From an uncultured Pelagibacteraceae bacterium (lineage in GTDB: Bacteria > Pseudomonadota > Alphaproteobacteria > Pelagibacterales > Pelagibacteraceae), in assembly GCA_902563435.1 (NCBI GenBank), contig CACEXE010000001.1, forward strand, positions 113,030 through 177,029: DNA of 64,000 bases, written 5' to 3'. Of this stretch, positions 63,394-64,000 are shown piece after piece (positions within the stretch are counted from its first letter, which is position 1; every line of letters starts with the position of its first letter). The notes beneath the pieces were generated by a model, which saw nothing but the letters and a program-made list of their open reading frames with translations, was not told the origin of the DNA and did no database searches. The position numbers and the translations under genes were made by a program.

Positions 63394-64000
63394 ATGACAG
63401 ATCAAATAGCTTTTATTGGTGTTGGAAATATGGGTAACCCAATGGCAGATCAATTAGTTAAGGCTGGTAAAAAAGTTAAAGCCTACGATGTTTCTCCAGA
63501 AATGATAAAAAAAGCTAAGGATGCGAATTTAGATGTGGTTGATACATTAGATGAGGTCCTTGAAGGTGCAAATTTTGTAATCTCAATGTTGCCTGAAGGC
63601 AAACATGTAAAATCTCTTTTTTTAGGAGACAAAGGTATTATTGATAAAATTTCAAAGGATGCTCTCATAATTGACTGTTCAACAATTGATATTGAAACTT
63701 CTTTATTACTAGGCAAGGAAGCAAAGAATAGAGGAATTAAAATGATTGATGCGCCTGTTACAGGAGGTGTTATGGGAGCAAGAGTAGGTAAATTAAATTT
63801 TTTAGTCGGTGGAGATGATGAAGCTGTAAATTTAGCTAAACCATTAATGGATATAATGGGGCAAAAAATTTTACATGCTGGACCACAAGGAAGTGGAGTT
63901 GGAGTAAAGATTTGTAATAATATGTCTTTAGGAATTTCAATGATAGCAGCATCAGAGGCACTAATGTTAGCGAAAAGACTAAAGATGGATTTAAAAAAAG
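63394..64000 (+). CDS. 3-Hydroxyisobutyrate dehydrogenase-family protein (partial)
   Basis: About 202 residues are visible before the window ends. IAFIGVGNMGNPMADQLVKA is the NAD(P) motif, VISMLPEGKHV and LIIDCSTIDIETS follow, DAPVTGGVMGARVGKLNFLV is the substrate loop (DAPVSGG), and GSGVGVKICNNMSLGISMIA includes the catalytic Lys. It oxidises a 3-hydroxy acid to a semialdehyde or reduces the reverse. Frame is open to position 64000. Confidence 0.92.
   Translation, partial: MTDQIAFIGVGNMGNPMADQLVKAGKKVKAYDVSPEMIKKAKDANLDVVDTLDEVLEGANFVISMLPEGKHVKSLFLGDKGIIDKISKDALIIDCSTIDIETSLLLGKEAKNRGIKMIDAPVTGGVMGARVGKLNFLVGGDDEAVNLAKPLMDIMGQKILHAGPQGSGVGVKICNNMSLGISMIAASEALMLAKRLKMDLKK

Noticed and set aside
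1-64000. Mobile elements, prophage or CRISPR
   Set aside because: No transposase, integrase, terminal repeats or spaced direct repeats were seen; the only tandem repeat is the 21-bp pair at 42508-42549.

Overview
The window looks like a SAR11 (Candidatus Pelagibacter-type) alphaproteobacterial chromosome. The DNA is very AT-rich, with long A and T runs even inside genes. Spacers are tiny, stop/start overlaps are frequent, and nearly every base is coding. The gene content fits the group: soxBDAG, dimethylglycine-dehydrogenase-like fusion proteins, a DmdA-like demethylase, ProX/ProW osmolyte transport, ETF with ETF-QO, and Fe(3+) ABC uptake. The taxon is inferred from content and composition; no search was run. 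I see no tRNA, rRNA, CRISPR array, prophage or insertion sequence.

Layout. 1-5.3 kb: 5' end of fhs, then the sarcosine oxidase operon soxBDAG. 5.3-10.1 kb: a BT1/folate-type transporter, two small genes, an SRAP protein and purEK. 10.1-13.5 kb: an operon of an M19 dipeptidase homologue with altered metal ligands, two proteins of unknown function and an unlisted 55-residue CxxC/CxxC microprotein. 13.5-18.2 kb: a Yip1-like protein, then an operon for a quaternary-amine-type binding protein, its permease, a MetF-like reductase and a DmdA-like tetrahydrofolate demethylase. 18.4-23.9 kb: methyltransferase, Rieske oxygenase, SET protein, a kinase/nucleotidyltransferase pair, enoyl-CoA hydratase and small genes. 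24-29.7 kb: a dimethylglycine-dehydrogenase-like protein followed by etfB (frameshifted in an A10 run), etfA and ETF-QO. 29.7-33.2 kb: DUF2237, hisI, folE, acuI-like and a LysR regulator. 33.2-37.3 kb: a Fur-box promoter and fbpABC iron uptake. 37.3-43.6 kb: a second dimethylglycine-dehydrogenase-like protein, TauD-like dioxygenase, AEC carrier, tartrate/malate-type dehydrogenase and GMP reductase. 43.7-51.6 kb: hydrolase, TldD/PmbA, TPR, histidine phosphatase, aminotransferase, SOUL and cupin proteins. 51.6-51.9 kb: a compact minus-strand transcription unit with its own promoter, structured leader and terminator. 52-58.7 kb: a minus-strand operon (M24, hydratase-like, SGNH, M23, SDR, TerC, GMC oxidoreductase). 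58.7-64 kb: Baeyer-Villiger monooxygenase, FKBP-rhodanese fusion, SDR, aldehyde dehydrogenase and the start of a 3-hydroxyisobutyrate-dehydrogenase-like gene.

The unifying theme is demethylation of methylated osmolytes. Compounds such as glycine betaine or DMSP would be imported and stripped of methyl groups by tetrahydrofolate-linked GcvT-fold enzymes. Electrons would pass through ETF and ETF-QO to the quinone pool, and the C1 units would be handled by MetF-like and Fhs enzymes, with a possible folate/pterin carrier next to sox. That scheme is inferred from families and neighbourhood. The most notable sequence-level observations are the etfB frameshift at A10, the structured minus-strand unit at 51.57-51.93 kb, the M19-centred cluster of unknown genes, and a 21-bp tandem duplication that rebuilt the guaC/dehydrogenase junction.
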